Shown piece by piece: positions 1-5,204 of a stretch of DNA of 5,204 nt. Origin of the DNA: Herpetosiphonaceae bacterium (GTDB lineage Bacteria; Chloroflexota; Chloroflexia; Chloroflexales; Kallotenuaceae). The notes under the pieces were generated by a model. It was given only the letters and a program-made list of their open reading frames with translations, had not been told where the DNA came from and did not search any database. Position 1 is the first letter of the stretch; each line of letters opens with the position of its first letter. The stretch lies in the NCBI GenBank assembly GCA_030147335.1, contig JASKZZ010000143.1:1-5204 (forward strand), written 5' to 3'. A program made the translations under genes and the position numbers.

Positions 1-1800
1 CTTTGGCGACAACGGCAGTAGCTCATACAGTTCATACGCACCATTATCGTAGCTTCCAACGTGGCGAAGCGCTGGACTGGCGTTGAGTTGCGCCGAAAAA
101 GTATTCCAGTTTCCTAATTCGTAGCGATTGATGTTGATGTAATGAACGTCAAGATCGCGCAGCAATGTCAGCGCCGGAGCGCTAGGAACATCGTGCAGAT
201 GCTTCATTAGCCATTCATAACGGTTGGATACAATGCTGCTGGCCGAGTTGACAAGGGGATGGCGATGCCGGAGCGTTGCGTACTCATACCGATGGGGCAA
301 AGTTGGATCAGCGTTTGCAATCGGCCATTCAAGCATCGCGCCAGACGGCAGCGCCCGCAGTGCATCATCTACCTGTCGCGGGGCTATCGTTGCAACGTCC
401 GCCGCAACCGGCAGTGTTCGTGGCCAATAATCAAGCGTGAGGGGGATCGTCAAGCCAAGTGGGAGAATCAGCGCAACAGCACGGTGTCGCGATCGATGCG
501 CCGTCAAGCGGCTCAGAACCGCAATCCCATAAGCGGCCAGCACTGAGAGCGGCAGCTGTGCAAGTAAGGCCCAGCGCGATGGAATGCGTGCTGCTGAGAA
601 AAGCGGCGCGTAGGTGAAAAGCCAATGATAGGGGATCGACCTGAGACTAGCGCCATGTGTTCCCCAGCGAATGGTCGGGCCGAGCGACAAACCCAGTGCG
701 ACAACCGTGAGCACAACAAAGTAGCTTTGAATCCGTCGATCTTGCCGCGCACCTCCCACCAGACCGACGATTGCAAGGCCGAGTACTAACAGGCCTGGCC
801 AAAGTGTATGTTCCGCGCTGCCGGCATCGGGAATGCCATGCCAGAACGAATGTAGATCGTAGCCAAGCCCGCTGCTGTGCGTCGATACAAGATAATGTTC
901 CAGCCGCGCTCCGAAGCGATCATGGTTATCCAGATTTCGCGTAAGGTCGAGTGTATGCCAGATACGCAGCGTCGGCACAAGGATCGGCAACCCAAGCAGC
1001 AGCGCAATCGCCCCTGCTCCTGCTAATGCTCGGAGGTCACGGAATGTCAGCTGCCAGCAGCGCGTGACCAATTGATAGAGCAGCAGCAACAGCCCTGTGG
1101 TTAGGAGATAAATGCCGTTATATACGTCCGCCAGCGCTTGAGCTGCTCCCAAAACACCAATGATGCTGCTGAATAGGAGGAGGCGACGACGTGCCGGCGC
1201 TGGAGTGTTCCACCAGCGAAGGAGCACATACAGCAGCAACACACTCCAGAAGCCACTGAGCAAGTTGAGATGAACGAGATGGGCTAAGCGGACCGGCGCG
1301 AACGCATACATCAAGCCTGCCATTACGCCTGCGAATGTGTTTTTGGTCAAATGGCGTGCGAGCAATGCCATGGCCCACCATGAGCCAATAAAGCTGAGCC
1401 AAATCAGCAGGTTGTACACACCGACTGGTGTCCAACCAAGCAGGTAGAACGGAAGTCCCATAACAGCGCTTGTGTACAACGGGGGATTAAAGGCTAAAGC
1501 GTGCTGCGAAGGGAAATTTGTCGGCGCAGTAAAAAACGACGTGTTGCGATCAAGCAGTCGTTCTTGAGCAATCCGTACAACCCACGCTTCGTGCAAAGCA
1601 TCGCCAGTGTCAAGCAGCAGTTGGTCGGCTTTAAATGGCAGCGGCCATAGCAGCGCTGTTGATGCTGCAACAGCAAGGATAAGCGTCCATAGCCAAAAAG
1701 GAGGCCGTAACCATCTTTGAAAGGCGACATTACTGCCAATCCGCCGTCGTGTATCCATATGTATGGTGGCAATACGTGGGGATTGTTGAGAATTAATCAT
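1..1800 (-). CDS. Polytopic membrane protein, GT-C glycosyltransferase-like (C-terminus off left edge)
   Basis: An open frame of 600 codons runs without a stop from ATG at 1800 to the left edge. The protein begins with a short polar tail, then has about ten or eleven hydrophobic segments between residues 35 and 460 (clear ones near 35-52, 126-148, 182-197, 229-245, 257-277, 333-351, 358-374, 410-430 and 440-458), followed by a soluble C-terminal domain from about 465. The first large outer loop carries GDALHEAW (residues 66-73); an acidic residue there is typical of GT-C enzymes, which use lipid-linked sugars at the membrane. Other family-like stretches are YAFAPVRLAHL (165-175), RIPSRWALLA (405-414) and the C-terminal PLVNSASS and LLRDLDVHYI blocks. 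I infer transfer of sugar to a cell-envelope acceptor; the substrate cannot be read from sequence. The start is uncertain: no Shine-Dalgarno precedes 1800, an in-frame ATG lies at 1878 (26 more residues) and another at 1758. By analogy with the family only a short C-terminal piece is missing. Confidence 0.82.
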   Translation of the reverse strand, partial: MINSQQSPRIATIHMDTRRRIGSNVAFQRWLRPPFWLWTLILAVAASTALLWPLPFKADQLLLDTGDALHEAWVVRIAQERLLDRNTSFFTAPTNFPSQHALAFNPPLYTSAVMGLPFYLLGWTPVGVYNLLIWLSFIGSWWAMALLARHLTKNTFAGVMAGLMYAFAPVRLAHLVHLNLLSGFWSVLLLYVLLRWWNTPAPARRRLLLFSSIIGVLGAAQALADVYNGIYLLTTGLLLLLYQLVTRCWQLTFRDLRALAGAGAIALLLGLPILVPTLRIWHTLDLTRNLDNHDRFGARLEHYLVSTHSSGLGYDLHSFWHGIPDAGSAEHTLWPGLLVLGLAIVGLVGGARQDRRIQSYFVVLTVVALGLSLGPTIRWGTHGASLRSIPYHWLFTYAPLFSAARIPSRWALLAQLPLSVLAAYGIAVLSRLTAHRSRHRAVALILPLGLTIPLTLDYWPRTLPVAADVATIAPRQVDDALRALPSGAMLEWPIANADPTLPHRYEYATLRHRHPLVNSASSIVSNRYEWLMKHLHDVPSAPALTLLRDLDVHYININRYELGNWNTFSAQLNASPALRHVGSYDNGAYELYELLPLSPK

Positions 1801-1960
1801 AGTGCTTCGCAATCTTGGGTTGGAGGGAGAATTCGGAGTTTTGCAATTAAGTCTTTCTATGTGTTTGATAAACCTCATTTAATCATGCACTTGCTGAAAT
1901 TCACATGACATAAAGACCATCATTTGTACATGAATCTGAAAGTTGTTTATGCATATGAAT
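1801..1960. other. AT-rich leader between the membrane glycosyltransferase-like gene and the doxX terminator
   Basis: This 160-base stretch separates the start of the left-hand gene from the stem-loop that ends doxX. It should hold the minus-strand promoter of the left-hand gene, since the stem-loop would stop read-through from doxX. I could not pick a convincing -35/-10 pair. Part of it (1801-1878) is in frame with the downstream gene and would be coding if translation starts at ATG 1878. Confidence 0.4.
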
Positions 1961-2003
1961 AAAGGACCGCTAGATACCAACTACTGGTATCTAGCGGTCC
2001 TTT
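1961..2003 (-). terminator. Perfect 19-bp stem-loop, intrinsic terminator of doxX
   Basis: The arms AAAGGACCGCTAGATACCA (1961-1979) and its exact reverse complement (1985-2003) flank a five-base loop (1980-1984). It begins 14 bases past the TAA stop of doxX on the minus strand. The stem ends in CCTTT followed by ATT on that strand, so the U-tract is short; the stem itself is very strong. Because the outer arm is AAAGG/CCTTT it could also act on plus-strand transcripts, but no plus-strand gene lies to its left. Role inferred from position and shape. Confidence 0.85.
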
Positions 2004-2017
2004 GGATGAATAATCTA

Positions 2018-2614
2018 TTACTTAGCAGCAGCTACCGGGGCGCGTCGACCACGTACTGCACCGATGACCGACTTGAAGATGCGGTAAGCGAGGCGCTCGA
2101 AGCCGATGTAGCTGACGACACGGAAGGCGGCAATCATCAGCAGCTGCAGCGCGATAAAGCGACCATCCAACTGGATTTGGCCAATGCCCGACAGCACAAA
2201 GATGATGTTGAGCAGCGTCGCGCCGATAGCGGCAGGGACGACCAACACACCACTAACGAATGCGAGCGCAACCGCCATCTCCAGGAATGGCATGCTGAAC
2301 GAGATGAGCGGAGTCAAGCCGCTGGCAACCAACATCCCGGCGATTGGACGAAAGAACTCAAGTGGAACCGCAAGTGTACCGTCAGCGCCGAGCTGTAGGA
2401 TTGGGCCGATTGGGTCGCTCGTTAAGAAACCAGCGCCAATCTTTTGTACGCCCATCATCCACCACATGTAGCCCAGGTACAGGCGAACGGCTAGCCAGAT
2501 AGGTGACGCGAAGCGATGTGTAAATGGTGAACGGAGAAGATTGCCTACACGACTAATGACTCGGACCATACTTGCTGAATAGCTGGTATCTGTGCGCTGT
2601 GTAGTTGACATCAT
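2018..2614 (-). CDS. DoxX family membrane protein
   Basis: The protein has 198 residues, in or slightly above the usual DoxX range. After a polar N-terminal tail of about 36 residues come four hydrophobic segments, near 37-55, 88-105, 110-143 (long, perhaps two) and 153-171, and then a basic tail ending in VAAAK. The first segment (PIWLAVRLYLGYMWWMMGVQKI, of which RLYLGYMW and GVQKI are most typical) matches the conserved first helix of DoxX proteins. DoxX-like proteins are inner-membrane proteins; some are subunits of thiosulfate:quinone oxidoreductase or work in redox and oxidative-stress complexes, but most have no assigned reaction, and no partner subunit is seen here. The start is ATG 2614, immediately followed by a second ATG at 2611; AGGAG at 2624-2628 is nine bases upstream of the first. 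The gene is a single transcription unit ended by the stem-loop at 1961-2003 and is divergent from the BLUF gene. Confidence 0.85.
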   Translation of the reverse strand: MMSTTQRTDTSYSASMVRVISRVGNLLRSPFTHRFASPIWLAVRLYLGYMWWMMGVQKIGAGFLTSDPIGPILQLGADGTLAVPLEFFRPIAGMLVASGLTPLISFSMPFLEMAVALAFVSGVLVVPAAIGATLLNIIFVLSGIGQIQLDGRFIALQLLMIAAFRVVSYIGFERLAYRIFKSVIGAVRGRRAPVAAAK

Positions 2615-2623
2615 GGCGGTGGT

Positions 2624-2630
2624 CTCCTAA
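2624..2630 (-). promoter_or_regulatory. Ribosome binding site of doxX
   Basis: On the minus strand the sequence TTAGGAG ends nine bases before ATG 2614 and twelve before ATG 2611. This is a near-consensus Shine-Dalgarno and favours the first ATG. Confidence 0.75.
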
Positions 2631-2855
2631 ATATTTGCTGTGTATTTGTTTTATCGTTTGTTGAAGGTAGTAAACCACAGAGGCAGGGGTGACAACAGCA
2701 CCAAGCGGTACAAAAATGGTTACTGATACCGCTACAGAAAATGTTTCACCACGAAGTCGATTACTACCATTGAGCGCAGCTGATCCTCGTGGATTAAGGT
2801 TGCAGAGCATGGGTAGCCTCGGTACACTTCAACGACAAGAATCATGATCGGTTAC
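2631..2855. promoter_or_regulatory. Divergent control region between doxX and the BLUF gene
   Basis: The 249 bases between the two divergent starts should hold both promoters. For doxX, a minus-strand TTGTCA (2690-2695) lies 17 bases from TACTAC (2667-2672); the -35 is good but the -10 is poor. Two perfect inverted repeats are visible: GGTAGTAA (2666-2673) with TTACTACC (2761-2768), and AGCGGTA (2704-2710) with TACCGCT (2727-2733, 16-base loop). The first left arm overlaps the possible doxX -10. They could be protein-binding sites or RNA stems, or be chance. A minus-strand frame crosses this region but I do not regard it as a gene. Confidence 0.4.
2800..2828 (+). promoter_or_regulatory. Candidate promoter of the BLUF gene
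   Basis: TTGCAG (2800-2805) and TACACT (2823-2828) are separated by the ideal 17 bases. The -10 matches four of six consensus positions and the -35 three of six, so this is only a plausible sigma-70-type site. It would start RNA near 2835 and give a leader of about 29 bases before ATG 2864. Confidence 0.3.
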
Positions 2856-2863
2856 AGGAACAT

Positions 2864-3283
2864 ATGCTGTTGATTGTGTACGTTAGCGCCGCGACACGAC
2901 GAATGACGCAGCCCGATTTGCTTGCGTTATTACGAACAAGTCGTGAGAATAACGAGTGTAATGGGATTACCGGCGTGCTGCTGTATAACGACGGTAACTT
3001 TATCCAGGCGTTTGAAGGCCCCGAAGAGGCAGTGTGTGAGCTGCACCAACGTATTCAAAATGATCCTCGCCATCAACATATGCGTACAGTGCTTGAAGAA
3101 CACGTTGAAGAGCGCCAGTTTGGCGAGTGGTCGATGGGCTTTGTGCCGACCGATCTCATGCGTGCGGAAGACTACGACGCTTTCACGCGCTTTTTATTAG
3201 AGCCGCAAAGCCTTGAAGTGGGAGGCGCGGCGGGTAATACGGTTCGTACGGCGCTTGAACTGTTTCGTGAGCATATTCGGTAA
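2864..3283 (+). CDS. Stand-alone BLUF-domain blue-light photoreceptor (FAD-binding)
   Basis: The 139-residue protein is a single BLUF domain (about residues 1-95) plus a C-terminal extension of about 45 residues, likely helical, as in the short PixD type. BLUF domains bind FAD non-covalently and sense blue light through a hydrogen-bond switch around the flavin. The key residues sit at the spacing known from Synechocystis PixD (Y8, N32, Q50, W91, M93): here Y6 in IVYVS, N30 (with N29), Q48 in NFIQAFEG, and W89 and M91 in EWSMGF. It should therefore be photoactive. The motif GITGVLLY (34-41) is also typical. There is no output domain, so it must signal through a partner; the NarL-type regulator downstream on the same strand is a candidate but is 427 bases away, so not clearly co-transcribed. 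The start at ATG 2864 is supported by AGGA at 2856-2859, four bases upstream (rather close), and by the domain beginning at once. Confidence 0.93.
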   Translation: MLLIVYVSAATRRMTQPDLLALLRTSRENNECNGITGVLLYNDGNFIQAFEGPEEAVCELHQRIQNDPRHQHMRTVLEEHVEERQFGEWSMGFVPTDLMRAEDYDAFTRFLLEPQSLEVGGAAGNTVRTALELFREHIR

Positions 3284-3352
3284 GACGCCCTGCGGTTTTC
3301 AGCTTGTATGTTAGGCCTCACAACTGTAAAAACACCCTGTGAGCAGTAAAAC

Positions 3353-3367
3353 TAACGTGTCACGTTA
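3353..3367. repeat. 15-base palindrome TAACGTGTCACGTTA
   Basis: Two seven-base arms are perfect reverse complements around a central T. It lies 69 bases after the BLUF stop and 8 bases before a run of seven T (3376-3382). As DNA it has the form of a dimer-binding operator; as RNA it would give only a five-base stem with a five-base loop, followed after a gap by U7, which makes a poor terminator. Either role is inference. Confidence 0.4.
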
Positions 3368-3427
3368 TATGTCGCTTTTTTTCAATTTCAGCCTACGCCT
3401 CCGGTTACGCTGCGGTATGTTTTTTGA

Positions 3428-3643
3428 TGTACTACACCCCTAGATAGATACTTATGGAAGGCACTGCCACATGCCGCGCTGGCAGAAGTAACAGCTTAAC
3501 CCCCTGACAAACAACGTACTGAAGAACTGTTGTAACAGCTTGGATTCCTGAAACGGCTGAGGATGTACGCTAACGTTGACCGTGTTAATCAAGTTCATGA
3601 CTGTTTACGGAACGTGTTGAAAATGAGGCGACATGGAATGTAA
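3428..3643 (+). pseudogene. Possible decayed gene remnant, interrupted by two TAA codons
   Basis: Reading the plus strand in one frame from 3428 (just after a TGA) to TAA 3641-3643 gives protein-like text broken only by TAA at 3497-3499 and 3533-3535. The pieces are DRYLWKALPHAALAEVTA, then PPDKQRTEELL, then a 35-residue piece that includes QLGFLKRLRMYANVDRVNQ. They look like charged, leucine-rich helices. Each internal stop is one C-to-T change from a CAA glutamine codon, which would fit nonsense decay of a longer gene. The last piece has its own ATG at 3563 and would give a 26-residue peptide, but no Shine-Dalgarno is evident. I do not recognise the family. The alternative is a chance reading of non-coding DNA; no upstream start is visible. 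Confidence 0.3.
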
Positions 3644-3645
3644 TT

Positions 3646-3675
3646 TTGCAAGGCTTCTTAACTTAACCTTAATAT
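3646..3675 (+). promoter_or_regulatory. Candidate promoter of the response regulator gene
   Basis: TTGCAA (3646-3651) and TAATAT (3670-3675) are 18 bases apart in an AT-rich stretch; each matches the sigma-70 consensus at four of six positions. RNA would start near 3682, leaving a leader of about 29 bases before ATG 3711. That would exclude the GTG at 3681 as start codon. An AGGGAAG stretch (3691-3697) is the only Shine-Dalgarno-like sequence in this leader. Confidence 0.35.
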
Positions 3676-3710
3676 AAGTAGTGCATAAACAGGGAAGATT
3701 TACCAAAGAA

Positions 3711-4376
3711 ATGGCTTCCTCCATGGAGAAAATTCGGGTCCTGCTGGTCGACGACCACGAGGTAGTTCGTCGTGGGCTATCGCTGCTGCTGGAGCTTGAG
3801 ACAGATATCGAGGTTGTGGGAGAAGCAGCAACCGGCATCGCATCGATTCAGCAAGCGGAAAGCCTCAAGCCGGATATTGTGCTGCTCGATTTGCGAATGC
3901 CTGGAATGCGTGGTGTGCAAGCCGCCCGGGCGATCAAACAAGTCTCGCCAACAACGCGTGTCCTGATTGTGAGCGGGGTTGACAACGCAGAGGAAATCGT
4001 TTCCGCGTTGGAAAGCAATGTCGATGGCTATGTGCTCAAACTGGCAGCGCCTAACGAATTGGTACACGCAATTCGAGTTATTGCTCGTGGAGAGGCGTAC
4101 ATCCAGCCGGCGGTTGCAAAACGGTTACTGCGTCAAATGGCTGCTACATCCGAATCAGCGCCAGTTCTTGTACCGCCGCAGCTGACACAACGGGAGTTGG
4201 AAATTTTGCGCCTCGTTGCGGCAAACCGTTCGAACAAAGAGATTGCCGCCGACCTTACCATTAGTGAAGAAACCGTGCGCAGTCATATTAAACGGATCTT
4301 GCAAAAGCTGGATCAGCCCAATCGCGCTCAAGCTGCGCTTACAGCGGTACGTCTTGGACTGATTGAGTTTGAGTAA
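3711..4376 (+). CDS. NarL/LuxR-type two-component response regulator
   Basis: The protein has 221 residues from ATG 3711, the normal NarL-family size. Residues 7-122 form a receiver domain: acidic pair D14/D15 in LLVDDHEVVRRG, phosphoacceptor D60 in IVLLDLRMPG, switch serine S88 and conserved lysine K110 in YVLKLAAPNEL. A linker of about 30 residues leads to a LuxR-type helix-turn-helix at 157-218, starting LTQRELEILRLVA, with recognition helix near SEETVRSHIKRIL and ending in RLGLI. It should bind DNA when phosphorylated by a histidine kinase. All catalytic residues are present. The start is a choice between GTG 3681, ATG 3711 and ATG 3723; 3711 is preferred because AGGGA lies 15 bases upstream (somewhat far) and the receiver begins soon after, while GTG 3681 has no Shine-Dalgarno and adds a tail unusual for the family. 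The convergent kinase gene 51 bases past the stop is a possible partner. Confidence 0.93.
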   Translation: MASSMEKIRVLLVDDHEVVRRGLSLLLELETDIEVVGEAATGIASIQQAESLKPDIVLLDLRMPGMRGVQAARAIKQVSPTTRVLIVSGVDNAEEIVSALESNVDGYVLKLAAPNELVHAIRVIARGEAYIQPAVAKRLLRQMAATSESAPVLVPPQLTQRELEILRLVAANRSNKEIAADLTISEETVRSHIKRILQKLDQPNRAQAALTAVRLGLIEFE

Positions 4377-4427
4377 ATATGCGGCGTGTCGTGCGTCAGC
4401 TATAGGGTCATTCTCGACATGGAGTAG

Positions 4428-5204
4428 CTACGCGGCATGACGAGATGTCGTAGGTAGTCTTACTGTAAATGTCGTTCCAAGACCCTCGGTGCTTTCAACC
4501 GAAACTTTTCCATTGTGTTGCTGCACAATCTGCTGGACGCTTGCTAGCCCAATGCCCATCCCTCTGCGATTGCTTGGTACGTTACAGGCGCGGTAAAACG
4601 GCTCGAAAATGTGCGGTAGGTCAACTGATGGTATGCCAATGCCATAATCGCGCACCCTCACCGTTGCCCAAATGTCTCCATCATGTTCTTCGCGGACAAC
4701 AAACACGATAATCTCACCGCCATCTGTACTGTACTTGATCGCATTGCTCAACAGGTTTGTCAGCATGCGCTCAATACGGTCTTTGTCACCGGTTACCATA
4801 AGCTGCGACATGGAAATCTCGGTACGAATGCAATGCTGCTTGAGTAGCTGCTGTTGCTGGTAGACAATCTCACACGTCAAAGCCACAATATCAACCGGGC
4901 AGAGTTGCAGATCAAGCCGTTGACCTCCCCGAACTGTTACCACATCCGTTAGTTCATTCAGCAGGCTCGACATTTTCTCGCCGGCCACCCCAATCTGAAC
5001 GACCGACTCTTCAATGAGCGGTTCTGAAATCGATGCCCGTACAACGCATTGATGCAACACGCTGGCATACAGCTGCATGAGATGCATGGAGTTTCTTAAA
5101 TCATGGGTTACAACAGCGAGTATATCGTCGCGGGCGCGTACCGCTTGCAGTGACTCGCGGTATAGGTGAGTGTTGGCAATCGACATTGCCGTGCGTCTCG
5201 CAAT
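4428..5204 (-). CDS. Sensor histidine kinase, C-terminal part (N-terminal sensor off right edge)
   Basis: The visible 258 codons run from the right edge to TAG 4428-4430. The ATG at 5186 is not the likely start, because the frame stays open to the edge and the residues IARRTAMSIANTHLYRE read like the last helix of a GAF sensor domain leading into the kinase. Counting from the first visible codon, the dimerisation and phosphoacceptor helix has H34 in VVTHDLRNSM; D35 and N38 fit the E/DxxT/N phosphatase motif. The ATP-binding domain shows the N box (NLLSNAIKYS, 151-159, with N154), the G1 box DYGIGIP (186-192), the F box FEPFYR (200-205) and the G2 box RGMGIGLASVQ (214-224), ending in GLGTTFTVRLP. 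All catalytic elements are intact, so it should autophosphorylate. No transmembrane segment is visible in this part. It carries no receiver domain, so it needs a separate regulator; the convergent NarL-type gene is the nearest candidate, although NarL regulators are more often paired with HisKA_3 kinases. Confidence 0.92.
   Translation of the reverse strand: MARRTAMSIANTHLYRESLQAVRARDDILAVVTHDLRNSMHLMQLYASVLHQCVVRASISEPLIEESVVQIGVAGEKMSSLLNELTDVVTVRGGQRLDLQLCPVDIVALTCEIVYQQQQLLKQHCIRTEISMSQLMVTGDKDRIERMLTNLLSNAIKYSTDGGEIIVFVVREEHDGDIWATVRVRDYGIGIPSVDLPHIFEPFYRACNVPSNRRGMGIGLASVQQIVQQHNGKVSVESTEGLGTTFTVRLPTTSRHAA

Larger units (their letters stand above)
3284..3710. other. Long intergenic stretch between BLUF and response regulator genes
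   Basis: These 427 bases contain no intact gene. What can be seen: a weak stem CTCACA/TGTGAG (3317-3322 and 3338-3343) without a following T-run; a 15-base palindrome at 3353-3367; seven T residues at 3376-3382; an inverted pair CTGCCA/TGGCAG (3464-3469 and 3480-3485); a ten-base direct repeat GTAACAGCTT (3488-3497 and 3532-3541); an interrupted protein-like plus-strand frame (3428-3643, listed separately); and a candidate promoter before the regulator. No classical terminator for the BLUF gene is evident. Confidence 0.6.

Noticed and set aside
431..1772. Several short minus-strand frames inside the left-hand gene
   Set aside because: They are in other frames than the single 600-codon open frame, which has clear membrane segments and family-like motifs along its whole length.
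1943..2398. Plus-strand frame of 151 codons opposite doxX
   Set aside because: It reads through the perfect stem-loop and lies antisense to a clear DoxX protein; its highly polar composition is typical of a shadow of a membrane-protein gene.
2553..2810. Minus-strand frame of 85 codons across the doxX upstream region
   Set aside because: It overlaps the first 62 bases of doxX in another frame, has no Shine-Dalgarno, and occupies the region that must hold both divergent promoters. Its translation includes a hydrophobic stretch but matches nothing I recognise.
3317..3343. CTCACA/TGTGAG stem as a terminator for the BLUF gene
   Set aside because: The stem is only six base pairs with a 15-base loop and is not followed by a T-run.
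3464..3541. Inverted pair and GTAACAGCTT direct repeat as ends of an insertion sequence
   Set aside because: The repeats are short and close together, and there is no transposase frame or target-site duplication nearby.
3681..3710. GTG at 3681 as the start of the response regulator
   Set aside because: There is no Shine-Dalgarno before it, it adds ten residues not usual before a receiver domain, and it sits at the transcription start expected from the candidate promoter.
5184..5186. ATG at 5186 as the true start of the histidine kinase
   Set aside because: The frame stays open to the window edge, and the residues across this ATG read like the final helix of a GAF domain, so the gene continues to the right.

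Overview
The window carries five genes, two of them cut by its edges, and looks like a chromosomal stretch from a Gram-negative-type or filamentous environmental bacterium. My best guess is Chloroflexota (class Chloroflexia, Herpetosiphon/Chloroflexus-like). This rests on the style of the GAF-linked histidine kinase, on a large membrane protein of a GT-C-like type that I associate with that phylum, and on a roughly balanced base composition. It is an inference from protein style, not from a marker gene.

Layout, left to right. Positions 1-1800 (minus) are one long open frame for a polytopic membrane protein resembling GT-C glycosyltransferases; it runs off the left edge. Positions 1801-2017 hold its leader and a perfect 19-bp stem-loop that ends the next gene. 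Positions 2018-2614 (minus) encode a DoxX-family membrane protein with a good ribosome binding site. Positions 2615-2863 form a divergent promoter region. Positions 2864-3283 (plus) encode a stand-alone BLUF blue-light photoreceptor with all the photochemically important residues in the expected register. Positions 3284-3710 hold no intact gene; they contain a small palindrome, a T-run, and a protein-like frame interrupted by stops that may be a decayed gene. Positions 3711-4376 (plus) encode a NarL/LuxR-type response regulator. Positions 4428-5204 (minus) are the C-terminal part of a histidine kinase, whose sensor part (probably GAF) lies beyond the right edge.

How they may work together. 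The right half is signal transduction: a blue-light sensor, a DNA-binding response regulator and a histidine kinase within about 2.3 kb. The regulator and kinase converge with only 51 bases between their stop codons, so they are a plausible but unproven cognate pair. The BLUF protein has no output domain and must act through a partner; the neighbouring regulator is one candidate. The BLUF gene is divergent from doxX and shares its upstream region. No mobile element, CRISPR array, tRNA or rRNA was seen. No clearly new system is visible; the most notable items are the BLUF/regulator/kinase neighbourhood and the broken frame between BLUF and the regulator.
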